From assembly GCA_025175895.1 (NCBI GenBank), contig JAKLTH010000238.1, positions 4,836,001 through 4,900,000 on the forward strand: DNA of 64,000 nucleotides, in the 5' to 3' direction. Of the stretch, positions 25,001 to 40,000 are shown piece after piece (within the stretch, counting starts at the first letter, position 1; the number at the start of each line of letters is the position of its first letter). A model generated the notes under the pieces. That model saw only the letters and a program-made list of their open reading frames with translations, ran no database searches and had not been told where the DNA came from. Made by a program: the position numbers and the translations under genes. This DNA comes from Wurfbainia villosa (Eukaryota; Streptophyta; Magnoliopsida; Zingiberales; Zingiberaceae).

Positions 25001-28000
25001 TATGGGAATTTGCAAAATATATTCAATCACTTATCTATCTGATAATAGTGCAAGAAACAAGCATGCTCAAGGGCCCTTTGACAAAGATAAGCAATAAGCT
25101 ATCTGTGACAAGTCACATAGTATTGTAACTTGAAAAATACTCGTGGATATATGCACACAGTAGGTCAAATTATATAAGGTCAGAGTAACTAAGTTGTTTG
25201 ACACACACAATGCACACACACTTAGAAAACAACAAAATAAACTGTGATGATCATGATGTGGGAGATGGTCACATTGTGACTTTATATTGGACATTCAAAC
25301 CAATTCTCGAGGTGCATAAAATTAAAATTGTAAATACTAAAGAAGACATCAGCTTGAGTGTTATAGCATTCTTATTATTGTTATCATCTTTGCCTTCTTG
25401 AGGTGAAGCAAGAGAATGCTTACTGAGTTCTTCCTGAGATTAGTCATGTTGGATGATCAATGGACATGTGATAGTGTATGTTGTCATGGTTGTCTCAACA
25501 ATCCTCGATTCATATATCAACACACCTACTGCTGCGTTTCTTTCTTGTTAGCTTATTCCTTTGTTATACATTTTTTTAATTTAAATTTTATTTATTTAAT
25601 AACCATGCTAACTATGATCATAGTTACTGTAATTGTTTGCTGTAATCATGTCAGTGACTCCAAATAGTTGGGACAATCATTGCTTGATGATGATGGCGTT
25701 GATAATTTTTTGCAGTGTTCTTTGGTTTGTTTAAATTGCCACAACATTTTACATGTTTTTTGCACTTCTTGCAATATTTGTAGCTTTTCCTAGACAACTT
25801 CTCACAAAAGCTTTTGTATAATGCAAAATTTATTGAGAGATTGAAGCTCAATAACTGACTCAAGTAGTCTTGATGATGAGTTGTTCAGTGGCAAGTGAAG
25901 AATAGGTGGTAATTGGGACACAAAATGGCACTGATTTTGAAACATTTCATGCGATTTTAGTTGGGTAGTGAGGATTGTCTCACAAGCTAAATTGAATCCC
26001 ATTGATTAAAGTGAAGTAGAAGATTTCCCATTTCCCATTAGTTTCCCTCTTTTCTATGCTTCCTTCTACTTGATTAAGAAATTGACTCTGTCTACCATGC
26101 ATATATGCCATTCTATTTGTAGCTTTTCCTAGACAACTTCTCACAAAAAAAGTTATTACATAATGCAAAATTTATCGAGAGATTGAGCCTTGGATCTTTT
26201 GGGGAAGATGAAGACTCAATCATGACTCAATTAGTCTTGATGATGAATTGTTCAGTGACAAGTGATGAACAGGTGGTAATTGAGACACAAAATTGCACTG
26301 GTTTTAAAACATTATGTTCAATTTTAGTTGGGTAGTAGGGATTGTCAACAAACTAGACTAAATCCCGTTGATTGAAGTGAAGTAGAAGATTTTCCATTAA
26401 TTTCCCTCTTTTCCATGCATCCTTTTCTCCCACTTGACTAAGAAATTGACTCTTTTTACCATGCATGTATGTCATATGCCATTCTATGTCCATTTGCATT
26501 TTTTTTTGGCCGGAAATGTTTGTTGCTAAATTTCTATATACATTGAGTCGCCTTTCCCACCCAAACTTGCAAGGAACATAGCAGACTCTACAGTGATTTG
26601 CATGATGGTAGTCCCTTAATCCTGTCTCGTTATTTTTCTAGTCATGATTGTGAATCTTGAGAGTCACTATCAATACTATGCTGTTCTAGATCTAGGACAA
26701 CATTGCAAACAAAATTTTGTGCCTGTAAAAGAGATGGATGTCTACTTTGTGCTTCTTGGATATTATGATCTTCCCATGGATATGAGCATAGGTCTATTTT
26801 TTTCTCATGCTTTAAATTGCTTCTATGAATGGAAAGAATCTGTGGATGTTGGTTTTGAATTTTCCTAGAATACTTAATTATTTTGTCATTCACTTCCATT
26901 TTAGCCATTTATGGTTTATTTATAAGTGCAGGTTGGTGTAGTCTATGAAGGGATGAAATTTCCTTTATGGTTGCATGGACATGTTATGGTGGAACTTGTT
27001 GTGGTCTCTACTTCTCCTAGGGAATCGGTAGGTAAGAAAGGAAATCATGTGTTCTATTCCTTTTTTTTTCCTTTTATGAAATAGGCGTTTCAGTTTGGCT
27101 GATTTATAATTCATGCTGATAAGTACCTCACTAAGATATTGCATTTATCTGTTCATTTTATCACCTTATTATTAGTAGAGAGAATACAAATTGAGAACCT
27201 ATTTTCATGGTGACTATTTAGGGGCACCAGCCACACAAGTAAAACTTCGTGTTAAACGAATCTTCCATCTCTCTATTTACAATGCCTTCAATGGTACTGT
27301 GAATGTAGCATAAAGCAGTTCCCAGGCACATTCTTTTCATCTGGTTCTCAAGATAGTAAACTGCCTCTCTGAGCTAGTTCCAAAAAAACCTGCACTCTCT
27401 CGGTTCAGCTTGTTAAGAAATGATTTATGATCAATTTTATGGTAGTTTTTTAATTGCTTTCCTATAATAATCAAGGTTAATGTGTGAATGTGCCTATGCA
27501 AATAAGAAATTGGCTATATTAACTATCAAGTATATTTTCTGTTAGGAAGCAAATGTTGTTCACCTAATAATAGGGCAATATTCATTTCCAAGGTTCGGAG
27601 TTCATTTTAGGAAGCAATTGTCCATCACTTAGTAATAATGCAATAATCTTTCCAAAGGTTTTAAAGTCTCCTATGCCAAAGTTTTTATGTCTAGATGGAG
27701 TCATGGAACATTATGATTCCATTGCTAATCACCTTACAGTTTGCACTGTTGCCAATTGCCACCAATCAGAAGAAGTTGAGACTTGCCAATCTTCTCTCAG
27801 CAGGTGGTGCCACTGTCTTGAGCCGTTACGAAGAGGTAAACAAGGAAGTAGTAGTCAAAGTAGGGCGTACCAAATGATTTCTCATGGGGTTGCAATAAAA
27901 ATTGATATGAAATAAAAGGAAGTGTCCCTTGATTGTGATTTTATTGTTGCTGAAATTCTAATCATAATAAATAAAAAAATTTGACTAGAAATCTAAATTC

Positions 28001-31000
28001 ATAGTTGCTTAGAGAGCAGAGATTAATCTCATGATCTGCAAGCAGAATCACATGACCCAACCTACACTTTGTAATTTCAAACTATTGGTTTACTATATAG
28101 ATTCCATCTGCTGAATTGGATCATTTGTTGACTGTAGTTGAGTCTTCTGTTCAAGGTTTGCAATTTTGTTTCATACTGGTCTACGCCAGCAAATTATTTC
28201 ATTCCGCTTGCAGATTGACGTGCCAAACAACCGGACACCAGGAAACCTTTGGTGAACCTTGCTGTACTGTTCGAAACTGAGTAAGAAGGAACATCTACAT
28301 GCCCTTGACAAGCGCAATATATAAAACCCTCAGTTGGCTTCACGAGTCTTTCGTGAGGCAAAAGGTGAAACTTGCTGTGATGTTGAGAGCCCACAGTCAA
28401 AAGCAGAGCCAAGACTTTGAGTCTTCTGCACAGTGAAGAAATTCGAGTGCCTTGAAGGATGAAACTCTTGGCGTGCCTCTTGTGAGTCTTCTTCCTTTCG
28501 TCCTTCCCCATTCTTCCTCTCTTCTTCTTCCTCCTCAGCATACTTAAGTGGAGTAGGTTCTTCCTCTGACTTTTCGTCATGTTTCTACTCTTTTGACATT
28601 CAACACCTCTCATGCTGACACTCGATATGCTTGCCACATCACGAGTGAGCAGGGACCAAAACTCTAACTTTGCCCAAGATTTCAAACCTTACTTTAGTTG
28701 GCATGATTCTTTAACCTAGATTTAGTTTTGAGTAACTGACCTATATATTGATCTCTGCATTGTTTTTTCGACTGCCATCACTGCTAAAATTGCCATTTTT
28801 TTAGTCCTGGTATCTTGTTCTCATGTCTTCTTATCCCTTTTTTCTACTCTTCATTCCTTTCTTGTCTTCCCTTTATCTTTTTTCTAGTATCTTTTCTTCT
28901 TGATTTCATGCTCTTGCCGTCAATTTTTTCTCTTTATCCCTTGGTGCTAGTCTATATCCCTGTCATGCCTCTGGTTCTATGAATTTCTACCAAATGAAGA
29001 TAGTTAAACAAGTTTGAGTATCATGTGTTTGGTTTGACATCTTTTGTCTAGTATCTTTTCTTCTTGACTTCATTCTCTTGTCATCGTCTTCTCTTCACCC
29101 TTTGTGCTTGTCTATCCATGTCTTGGCTCTAGTTTTAAGAATTTAGACCGAACAAAGATAGTTAAACAAGCTTGAGTATCATGTGTTTGGTTCTTTTCAC
29201 CTAGATTGCAATCCTAGATTTGGAACTTCAGTTATTTGATTAGTTAATTTTTATTTTTTTTGTAAAAAAAACCAAATTTAACCTGCTCGAATTGGGAATA
29301 AATGAACTTCATTCCCGTGCATGATAACTCATAAATGAGTAAAAATGAAAATGAAAACAAACCTAAGATATCCCACCTTGATGGGACCTACATGATAAAA
29401 TCATTGAATTTTGTTTTCTACAATCTCTATCATTTATGCACAATTATACCCGTTTTGCTCCTACATGTGACACCCTAGTTTAGATGTGTTGTAGGTTAAC
29501 AGGAGTTTATAAGTTTAGATGTGTAAGTTATGTTAGCTCGATTTAAGCATTTAAAGCCAATGGCTGAGCCTAACAAGTTAGTGGATCAAATATCAAACAT
29601 ATATGGGACATGAAAATTGGTATTAGATCAAACCTCATCCTATATAGGTATGATTAAGTGTTAAAAAGGATTTTTATGTGAATATAGAGTTCAATGTTTG
29701 AAATCTTGTCCCAACCCATGGTTTTGGTTACTGATCAGAATGAGATTGTGTCGATGCCATGTTGGGTGGGCTGACAAAATGTTGGAGGCATTGAGGAGGA
29801 GGTGACTAACTTAGGAAGAGAAGATGAGGGAGAAGATCAAAGATCGAGTGTAACCACCTCGCACCACAAAAGCAATGAAGAAGGTCGAGTCTAACCACCT
29901 CACAACACAAAAGCAACAAAGAAGGGAGCAACATTGGGGCTTTGTGGTGAGGATTGTGGAAGTGGAGAAGTTCTAAAGGAGAGATGGTAGAATAGTCAAA
30001 CACGTGAAGCAAATGAGGTTAGGGTTCAATAGGGGAAGTGAAGAAGCGAAGGCAACACATGCTTTTCCTGATTCTTCTTCTCTTTTTCAATTTCGGTTGC
30101 CCTTGGTTCCTCCTTTTTGTTAAACGATGAGGTTAAGGTCCTTAGACAAAGTGTTTGTTGTGTCGCCTTTGTTGTGCAAAATGTTTGCTGTGTCATGTTC
30201 ATCGCAAAAGTGATTCCAATCGGATTTGTTATCTTGAGTTGTTTTGCATGCTTGGTGGTTGAATGAAATGTTTTATGCATGCTGACCGACATGGTACAAT
30301 ACTTTCCTCCATGATAGAGCCACCATTGGGCCTCATTTCTCAGAAATTGGAATGATTCTAGTGAATGACTTGGACATTGGGACTTAACGTGAATGTCTAG
30401 ATCTAAGTGTGAGAAATGCTGGGCTAATAAGTGGGCTACTTTTAACTTGAGTTTAAACATTTTGAGTCAGTTGAGACCAAGAAGTTAATGTGTCAATTTA
30501 TGCAGATAGCTCCTAGATGTGGCATTTATATGATAATAATTTATTTCCATCATGGATTTATCTGTCTTTCTCTCAAGTTCCTCTAATGCTGCTGTTTCTT
30601 GTATTCTTTCACTCAACATTATCGATCAACTGGTCATTGCATGCCAATGCCTTTTCTGTGTCATGATAATGCATGTTTTGCAATTTGGACTGTTTGTCAT
30701 GTACGCAAAATTACCAATACAAAATCATTATTATTTTTTTCTTTGATATGATTGAGACCATTTTCACTTCATCTCTCTTGAAATGACACTTCTGGCTTTA
30801 TCCATTATCCTAAAATAAAAGGTGATGGCTATTCAAGTTTAAGGCTACACTTCGTTTTGAGCCGTCTCTTAAAATAACTTTTGGGAGGTGATAACTACTA
30901 TACATTAACTTTACACTTCCTCAATTGTTTATGCGTCTCTAGTTATTTTCTTGTATCTAATTTTTCTTGGTGCCCTTTCAGTTCAACTTGTGCCTGGTAC

Positions 31001-34000
31001 AGAAATTATTGTTAAACCAAAAAGACGGAAAAATGAAGTGGTTGCACACCAGGATGTTCAAAAGCAAAATTCAAGAAAAGAACAAAGGGTGAAGGCACTC
31101 TTACGTGTACAGGCAGAAAAAAGGAAATATGTACATAAAATCGAGTTCAAAGATATTGAAGTTTTGGTGTTTCTGAGTTATGTTGCATTTATACATCCAG
31201 AAACGGCTAAGAAGTTTTCATTAGAAAATCTGCAATTAGCAACAGTTATACCCAAATTACGGCATAAGGAGATTTCACAGAATGGTAATGCTATTTCTGA
31301 GAGAAGCAGAGATAATCAGTTGAACATGCAAGGAAATAATGTGCTTCCTACTAGTAAAGTGAAGCCGAGACATGCTGTGGTTCATATCATATATTCTGAT
31401 GCAGTAGCAAAAGGCCATGTAATGCTTCCTCAATCTCTTCGTCATTTCATAGGATCTGGTTTGCATTCGTGTAAGCATACCAAGCTCGATATGTTTCTTT
31501 AATTTCTGAAGTTTGGTTACTTTTACTGTTTTGTGAGACAACAAGAACTAAAAGAGCATGCTCAAGAAGAAAGATATAAAATTGTTCATTTGAGGGGGCA
31601 AACTTACAGCTGAGCCTCCACAGGTCCGCTATTGCTTTTGATATTAGTATACATTTCCTTTTATATCATTTTCCACTTGTGGGCATCCATGGAACTTTAT
31701 ATTTTCTTTCTTTTGTAGCTATTGAAGTCCTAGTTTGGTGGAAGTTTACAAAATTAGTTTATTTAGTAATTTATCTTTAGTTCTTTTGCATCGTTAAGTT
31801 TGACACTAATATATTTGATGTGTCACACAATGCAAAATTTGAGACTAGTTGTTTGTCAGCGGAGTAGCTGATTAAGTTGTTATTTTTTATTCTTTATTTT
31901 ATTATTTCTTGCTGCTTCTACTAAATGAAGGAAATAATTGAGTTTCTTGTTTTGATGAAAAATACTGCAATCTCAAACCTTCACTCACCTTTAAATACAA
32001 CTCATTTTTAAACTTCTGCTCTGCCTTTTGTGTGTGTTGATTCCAATTGTCTTGCAAAAGAGATTTTTCTTCGAAGTATTATAACTGAATGTTATTATCC
32101 TTATTGATAATATGTCATGGCTCTGTTAGTTTCATAAAATAAGAATCCTGCAGCTATTAGGAATTCTGGGAATGTGTGTTCCTGATATCAGGTTTGAAGC
32201 ATCATGTGCAAACTACCAGGCATACCCTCTTCTCTCTTTCTTGGTCAATGCCAAACTAGGGATGGACATGGATTTGTTTGGTTCAGTTTGAAACCTATTT
32301 TCATACCAAAGAATTTTTTTTTGGTTTCTAGTTCTTCTACCTATTTGATTCAGTTTAATCCATTGCTGTAATTTTAATCCTTATTTTGAATTCCAAAATT
32401 AGTAACAATACAGATTTGTTCATATAAATAGCACAATCATCTGCCAACAAAATACAGTTTCTACAGCATAAGCTGAATAGGCTGTTATTTACTTGCAGGG
32501 GTTTTCATTAAAAAGCACTTTAGAAGTCCAAAGAAAGACATATTTTCAATGAGAGTTTCTCCTCTTCAAGTTAATTTGGTTGGAAATGGTCAGGTTAATG
32601 ATGATAATAGAAATACTATCGAGAGCCACACAATTCTCAAGCAGGAGGGAGTTGCAACTAATGCAGATACTTTCAGTGGAGGTATCTTAGACTGGTCACT
32701 TCAAGAACCCTCATCCTCCCCTTTGGCCTATGAAACTCTTCTAAATGGGGACTCCAACAATGTTGGTATTGGTATAAAGTTGGAGAACAAGTTACTCATT
32801 AAGTTATGGTTGATTGGACAAATTGGAGCCATTGCATCTCAAAATGGTCATATGAAAGTTAACTCTGTTGTTTTAACAAATGAAACATTGCTTCACTTTG
32901 AAATAATAGAGCATAAATTGGATAAAAAGGAGGAGCTATCTTTGCAGGGTGCTAATGAGAGGGAAAATGTTGGGGAACACAAGAGTGAGATTTTTTATCT
33001 ACTCAGAATCAATTATACTGACTCATCAAAATGTGATGTAGATGATACCTTTGAGTTTGACATCAGTGTTGCCAGCAAAAACAGCAACAATTTACATGAT
33101 TTGGAATTGGCGCTTGGAAAATTGGAAGTTGGGGATCCTCTATCTCTTGATTCTATTTCAGAGACTGTTTTCGAAAGAAACTTCCATCTAACTGCATCTT
33201 TGTTAAGTTGGTTGAAGACATCCATTTCTGATGTTACTGATAGTAAGCAATTTCAAATTAACCAGTGATAAATAAGTATATTCATAGAGAAAAATTTGAA
33301 ATTATTATTATTATTATTTTTACTTTCATTTCTTTTCAGGATTGCTCATCCTTTTGTCTCCAGAGTCTATGAATTTGTTTTCTGCTTATGATATTCCTCC
33401 TCCTGGGCACGTGCTTATTTATGGACCTCATGTAAGGATGTTTTGTTTTTGATTGAGTCATCATTAGGTGGCACCTTATGTATCTTTCTATTGACTTAGA
33501 TCTATAGTAGTTTTTCTTCATGAGCATGTCATGTTGATCCAATGTATGTTTTCCATGTTTATCATCCTTTGTAATCCACAAGAAGGTTGAGATTAGATAA
33601 GGCACCAGAGCTCCAGAATATATCAGTGCATAACTATTTAATGGATCACTGGACTTCAAAGGCATAGTTTCTTTTGATTGTCAAAGGCAATGCCAAAACG
33701 GTACTTCTAGTTGGTCTTTGGTAGATGAAAGTTATACTATTTCAACATGTCATGTAGCTTGTAAAGAATATGTTGTGAAGGCTTAATTTAACAAGTGTGT
33801 ATGTGCATCTAGAGAATAGGACCACTGTCATGTTTAGGCATGTAGGTCACTCACTAACAAATGACTAGGTTTTACTTTTTTGGATTTTTAGGTTTATGTT
33901 TTTTTTAACAAAAAAAACATCTTGATTGCTGATTTTTTTTTTGGATAACTTCATTGGTTTCTGATGAAGTTTGAAAATCTTGGCAGTTTGGGCACACTAG

Positions 34001-37000
34001 TGTGTATTCTCTAGAAGATGATACTGACTAATATGTTGATTAAAAATGGTCGCTAATACATTGCCTTACTGAAAGTGGGTTTGTACTTATTAATCCATTC
34101 ACCACAGAAAGTGTTTTATCTTGTTTAATATGCTTATGGAATATTCTGAGCTGCCTTATTTCCAATCTTGTATTGGAAGTGAAGCCCAAGTTATAACTGT
34201 TATTTAATTCAGATGTGTCATTTGGTTCAGGGGTCTGGAAAAACTACATTAGCCAGGGCTGTTGCTAGGCATTTTGAAGAGCACAATGAAATCTTAGCTC
34301 ACATGTAAGTGAATGAACTTGCTTAGTTTGTATTGTTCTTTGAATGATATTCTAATCCTTGGTGGAAATGAAATCTGTCTCAAGAAAATGTAAACATTTA
34401 GAGAACTCACTGAATAATGTTTTCATGGGTTTCCGTGGTGAATGTTGTCACATGCAGAATTTACATAAGCTGTTCAAAACTTGCTCTTGAAAAGAGTTTG
34501 ACTGTGCGACAAGCAATTTCTGAATATATATCTGAAGCTCTATCCTATTCACCATCTATTGTCATTTTTGACGATCTAGACAATATCATTTCATTTTCTT
34601 CGGAGGAGGGATCTCAACCATCCACTTCAACTACTGCTTTGGTTAACTATGTTATTGATATTTTAGATGAATATGGGGTAAGTTTTGATCCATGGTCTAT
34701 TATTTTACTGAGCAACTTAATTGTCTTTTTCAAGTCCAAATAGTGTGCCTTACAAGGCTAAATTATTGTTAATTCTCCTGTGCTGCATAAATCCATTCTG
34801 AATAGGATAGGAGCCGAAGTTCTTGTGGATATGGTCCCATTGCTTTTGTTGCTTCTGTGCAGTCTCTGCAGAATATTCCCCAATCTTTGAGTTCTTCAGG
34901 TTCAATATTTTCTGGAATTATAGTTTATTTACTTATTTATTGTTTTTATTTATTTTTAACCGTGTATTGGTTTTGTTTGATTGAACCATCATTGCTCTTA
35001 TCATATTTCTCAGGGAGGTTTGACTTCCATGTTCAACTAGTTTCTCCTGCTGTCTCTGAACGTGGGCAAATATTGAAGCACGAAATTGAAAAACGTGCTT
35101 TACTGTGTCATGATGATATAGTATCTGAAATTGCTTCAAAATGTGATGGATATGATGCCTATGACTTGGTATCGTTTTCTTTTTTATGGAATTAATTTTC
35201 TTTATCTATTTTTCGTCCTTTTGCATGCTTCTGGACTTCAATGCAAGAGTTTCATAATCAGTATTCAACAACTTGTACCCAAAACTGAACTGTCAAAAAA
35301 TTTCCTTTTAAAAAAATTGCTTCATCCTTCTGTGCTCCATATTCCAGTTGTTACAGCAATCATAATAAATTGTTCATCTCCTTAATCAGTTAAGTAATTG
35401 TTTGTCATATAAGTGCTAGTGGGCTGAAATACTACTTGTTTGATTAGTGGCTACGTATTCCAAATTAATATATTTCTTTACTCGTTCCTATTGATGTCCT
35501 TGAGTTTTAGAAGTACAAGAAAGCTGCAGTTGTCTATCATAGATATTCTAACATTTTTCTTCTTCTATGACTATAAATACAACATTCCATTCATTGAATA
35601 TTTGCTTTAGTTTTACATTGATTGGCAATCTAATGCAATTCTCCTCCTTTATTCGGACTTGGGACCAGCCATGACATTCTATAAATACGACATTATTCAT
35701 TTTAAATGTCCTTTCATGAGAGTGAGGTTGCTATCCATGCTGTTTTGTCAAGATCTGAAAGTTTTGCAATGTTTTCTGTTGCCACTAATTCTTAAACATT
35801 ACATGATGTATTGGAGTACTTATCCTAAACCATTGAAGTATGTGCAGGAGATCTTGGTTGATAGGGCTGTTCATGCTGCTGTCGGTCGTTTTTTGCCTTC
35901 TAGAGTTGATAGAGATACAGAACTTGTTCTGCAAAAAGAAGACTTCTCACAGGCGATGCATGAGTTTGTTCCAATTGCGATGCGTGGTCTAACAAAAGCT
36001 GCTTCTGAAGGTGGACACAGTGGTTGGGATGATGTTGGTGGACTTGCAGATATCCAAAATGCTATTCAGGAGGTCTGTCTGGTTCTCCTTTTTATCTTAT
36101 TTTTGGATTTTCATTACATGGTAGGAATATAGTTTTAATATGGGAGTTAGGAGGATACTTTTCATAATTCATTTGGATTTTGTGTTTTCTAGTGTGTATC
36201 TTTAAGTTATTTAGCATGTTTGAGAGAGAATGATTAATGCCATCTTGTTATATTACGTCTTATTCCTTCATCCTCATTTGTGCTTCGAGGTAACCAGACT
36301 TGTTTTTCATTCTAGCAAAAAATATTCAATGATTTGTTGCACTCACATTGTTATCATATATTTTCCTGATACTCCAGATGATTGAATTACCTTCGAAGTT
36401 TCCTGGGATATTTTCTCAATCACCATTAAGATTGAGGTCAAATGTCCTCTTGTATGGGCCTCCTGGTTGTGGGAAAACTCACATTGTCGGTGCTGCAGCA
36501 GCAGCTTGCTCCTTGAGGTTCATTTCTGTCAAGGGACCTGAGTTGCTGAATAAGTACATTGGCGCTTCTGAGCAAGCTGTAAGACAAAAATAGTCGATAT
36601 TTCCTTTTAACAATCCTGTATCCGATAATTATACAAGTTGTTAGCAAGAATGTATACACACCATTTTTTACTCGTTATTTTCTAGCTTGATGGATTTTTG
36701 TATCCATCTAATATGTTTTCCATCAGTATTATATTTGTTAATTCAAGAACATGATTGTTTCTTAGGTCCGCGATCTGTTCTCCAAGGCAGCAGCTGCTTC
36801 TCCTTGCCTTCTATTTTTTGATGAATTTGACTCTATTGCACCAAAGAGGGGGCATGATAATACTGGAGTGACAGATCGTGTTGTCAATCAGGTTAGTTTT
36901 AGGCATACAAGCAGGTGATTGAACATCATTCTCAATGGCACTTGATCTTAAATATTTGTTATTCTTTTTAATGGGAATTCGTTAAGATTGTACTATTTTT

Positions 37001-40000
37001 GTCTTATAATTTTCAGTTGCTAACTGAATTGGATGGCGTGGAAGCATTGACAGGGGTGTTTGTGTTTGCTGCCACAAGGTGAGTGTTCTTGAATTGATTT
37101 ATTGAGTTGCCAAGTTGTCTTATTTTATTGAGTGTTCGAATGTTAGTTTCTCATGATTTTTTTTGTTCTTTGTCTTATTCTTCTATCGAGGTGATGTTTT
37201 AAGTTTCAAATTAACAATTTCCTGGATGCAGTATAACTTCTTGGCAATCAATATATATTTTCATAAACAATACTGGAATGTTTTTGTTATGCACGGTTAA
37301 TGATTTAAGGATTAGTTTGAATAATTGAGTGTCATGCCTCAGTGATGCTGATGGGAACTTATAATCATGCTTCTATGTTTTTTCTTTTATTCCTTGGAAT
37401 TCATACAGTCTAGTGCATTGCTAAAACTAAGATTTGCTTTCTATGAGGCGTTTACATTGGATACCTGCAACATGAAGTTTGGGACTGGATGGTACCTATA
37501 GCTCAGGCATGCTAATCAAGGGTGGCCATTTTTATCATTATTATCATATCATTTCCCTGTTATCTATGACAATGATCCTCATGGCTAGTTTCTGTTGGAA
37601 CAATGGCTCAATTGCTGAATTGAATTTTATCCGTTCCATTTTAATATTTAAAATTACATTTTTTAGACATGCATGTTTGGAGCTCAAGCTATAGCTTTAT
37701 CTTGTAATTGTACTACTGAACATAACAAACACAATGTGGCATGAACTCATGCTTATTTGCAAATCTTAATATTAGTTGAACTATGTATGTTTTGATCAAG
37801 TGTCAACCTTAAGTATAGCTTGTTATATAGGGATCTTTCAAATTACTATTTGTAGTGTTTGTCAGTTAAGAACGATATTCTTCGTGAACTTGTTGACACT
37901 TCAAGCCAAGGTTTCAAATTTCGACTCGTATCGAAGTTTCGGTCTGCGACCGGAACGATACGGTTTCGATACCGTGTCGTCCGTTTCGATATTATCTTAA
38001 TATTTTTTTTTATCTTTTAAATATTAATATTTAATTATTTAAAATATTTATTATTAGTTTAATTCTAAATATTTATTATTCGTGCGTTTTCGTGATCGGA
38101 ACGCGATCGCTCGTTTCCGCGAGCAATCGCGCTCCCAGCGCTCGATCGCGAACGCGATCGAGCGCGCTTTCCCGACGCTCAATCGCGCTTGCGATCAAGC
38201 GTGCTTTCCCTGCGCTCGATCGCGCTCGCGATCGAGCGCCGCTTGATTTCCCGACGCTCGATCGCGAACGCGATCGCGTTCCGGAGCTCGATCGCGAACG
38301 CGTTCGCGCAGCGCGAACGCAATTGCCGTCGTTCCAGCAGCGAATCCTCGCTGCTTCCGCCGCTTCAGCTGCTTATTGGAATTTCGCTCGCGTGCCGTGC
38401 CGGTTCCTCGTCGGAACGAAATAAATCGAGTGTTTCGCCCGAAACGACTCGAAATTTAATACTATGCTTCAAGCTAATGTTTAGATAAAATGTTGTTGCA
38501 TTTTCTTTATAATTTATATATGGTGGTCTAAAATTATTTGCTGTTTTTGGCAATTGTAATTCTATATAACTTAATATAGTGTTAAGAATGAATAAATAGT
38601 AATCATCTGGTAGAAACAGTGGGTAGTTGGCAACAAACTCACCTTTAGAAGACCGACCAATCATTACAACAGTTCCGTGTAGTCTCTTAAATTCAGAAGA
38701 TTTATGTTTTATTTGTCATTTTTTGATTATGATTCTGATCTAATCTATTTAGTTTTTTCATATGTTTTGGTCTAATAGTCGGCCAGATCTACTTGATGCT
38801 GCATTATTGCGACCTGGAAGGCTTGATCGACTTCTTTACTGTGATTTTCCATCCTGGCATGAGCGATTAGATATTCTTAAGGTTCTGTCTAAGAAGGTTA
38901 GCTTTCTACCGTGTTATTAAAAAATTTATTGTTTTGTATTAGTAAATTAAAAAAAAAACACACAGTCATGTCACATTGCTTATTTTATTCTATGGGGGTT
39001 TTCTGGAGCCTGTACACGAACTGATTTGTTATTTGTTCCTGATAAAGCTAACCACTAGTTAGTAAGTCACTCCTGAGGTCTAAATATCAGGTAGGAATAG
39101 GATTGCTTTTCTTTTGCCATCTGGATAGATTGATTCCAAAATATAGTTTTTGGTAATTTAAGTATTGGTTGAAATGGAAGGATGTTTTATGTGATCGTAA
39201 AGTACCTCCAAAACTTAAAGAGAAGTTCTATAAAACGGCGATTAGACCTGTTGTGTTATATGTCGCTGAATGCTGGGCTACGACTCGAGCACATGAGCAA
39301 AAGATGAGAGTTTCAAAGATGAGGATATTAAGATGGATGTGCGGACATACGAGGATGGACAGAATAATAAATGTAAGTCTTAGAGAAAAAATCAGAGTTG
39401 CATTTATTGAAGAAAAATTCCGAGAGACACGTTTAAGGTGGTACGGACATGTACTTAGACGATCAATAAATGCTCCAGTTAGGCGATGTGAAACGATGAC
39501 AAATATACACATCAAATGAAAAAGAGGAAGACCAAAAAAGACTTGGTTAGTAACAATAAAACAAAATAAAATTTATTTAAGTATAGATGATGATATAGTA
39601 GGAGATAGAGCTCAATGGTGTAAAAGGATCTATATAGCTGATCCCATCTAGTGGGATAAGACTTGGTTGTTGTTGTTGTAAGTATTGGATGACTTAAAAC
39701 TTGATAATCTTTGACAAGTGACATAGCATGAGGATCAAAATAGCAAACTTCAGCTACCTGACTAATTTTGTTAACAGGTTTTATTAGTTCTTTTTCTTTT
39801 TTAAATATTTCCATTTTCCAGCTCTTGTCGTTCAATTTAAAACTGAAATAAATGTGATATACTCTCAACTATGTTCATCCCTACTCATATTGTTTCGAAG
39901 AACCCTAACAATTTTGTTGTGGATGGGCCTTAGCTTCCTCTGGCAAAGGATATTGATCTGGAAACGGTAGCATCTATGACCGAAGGCTTTAGTGGTGCAG

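Larger units (their letters stand above)
20325..26931 (+). other. PEX1 intron 2 (6.6 kb), repeat-bearing
   Basis: No exon or separate gene recognised. It contains a Harbinger-type MITE (23329-23515), a tandem duplication (25777-26490), AT-rich DNA, and a stretch around 20590-21100 that looks repeat-derived but was not identified. Confidence 0.7.

Noticed and set aside
27690..27840. Possible BRCT-like fragment (KLRLANLLSAGGATVLSRYEE) inside PEX1 intron 3
   Set aside because: Slight resemblance only, one short exon-like piece; not enough to call a captured gene.
28194..28685. 163-codon minus-strand frame in PEX1 intron 3
   Set aside because: No recognisable domain, basic low-complexity composition, inside an intron.
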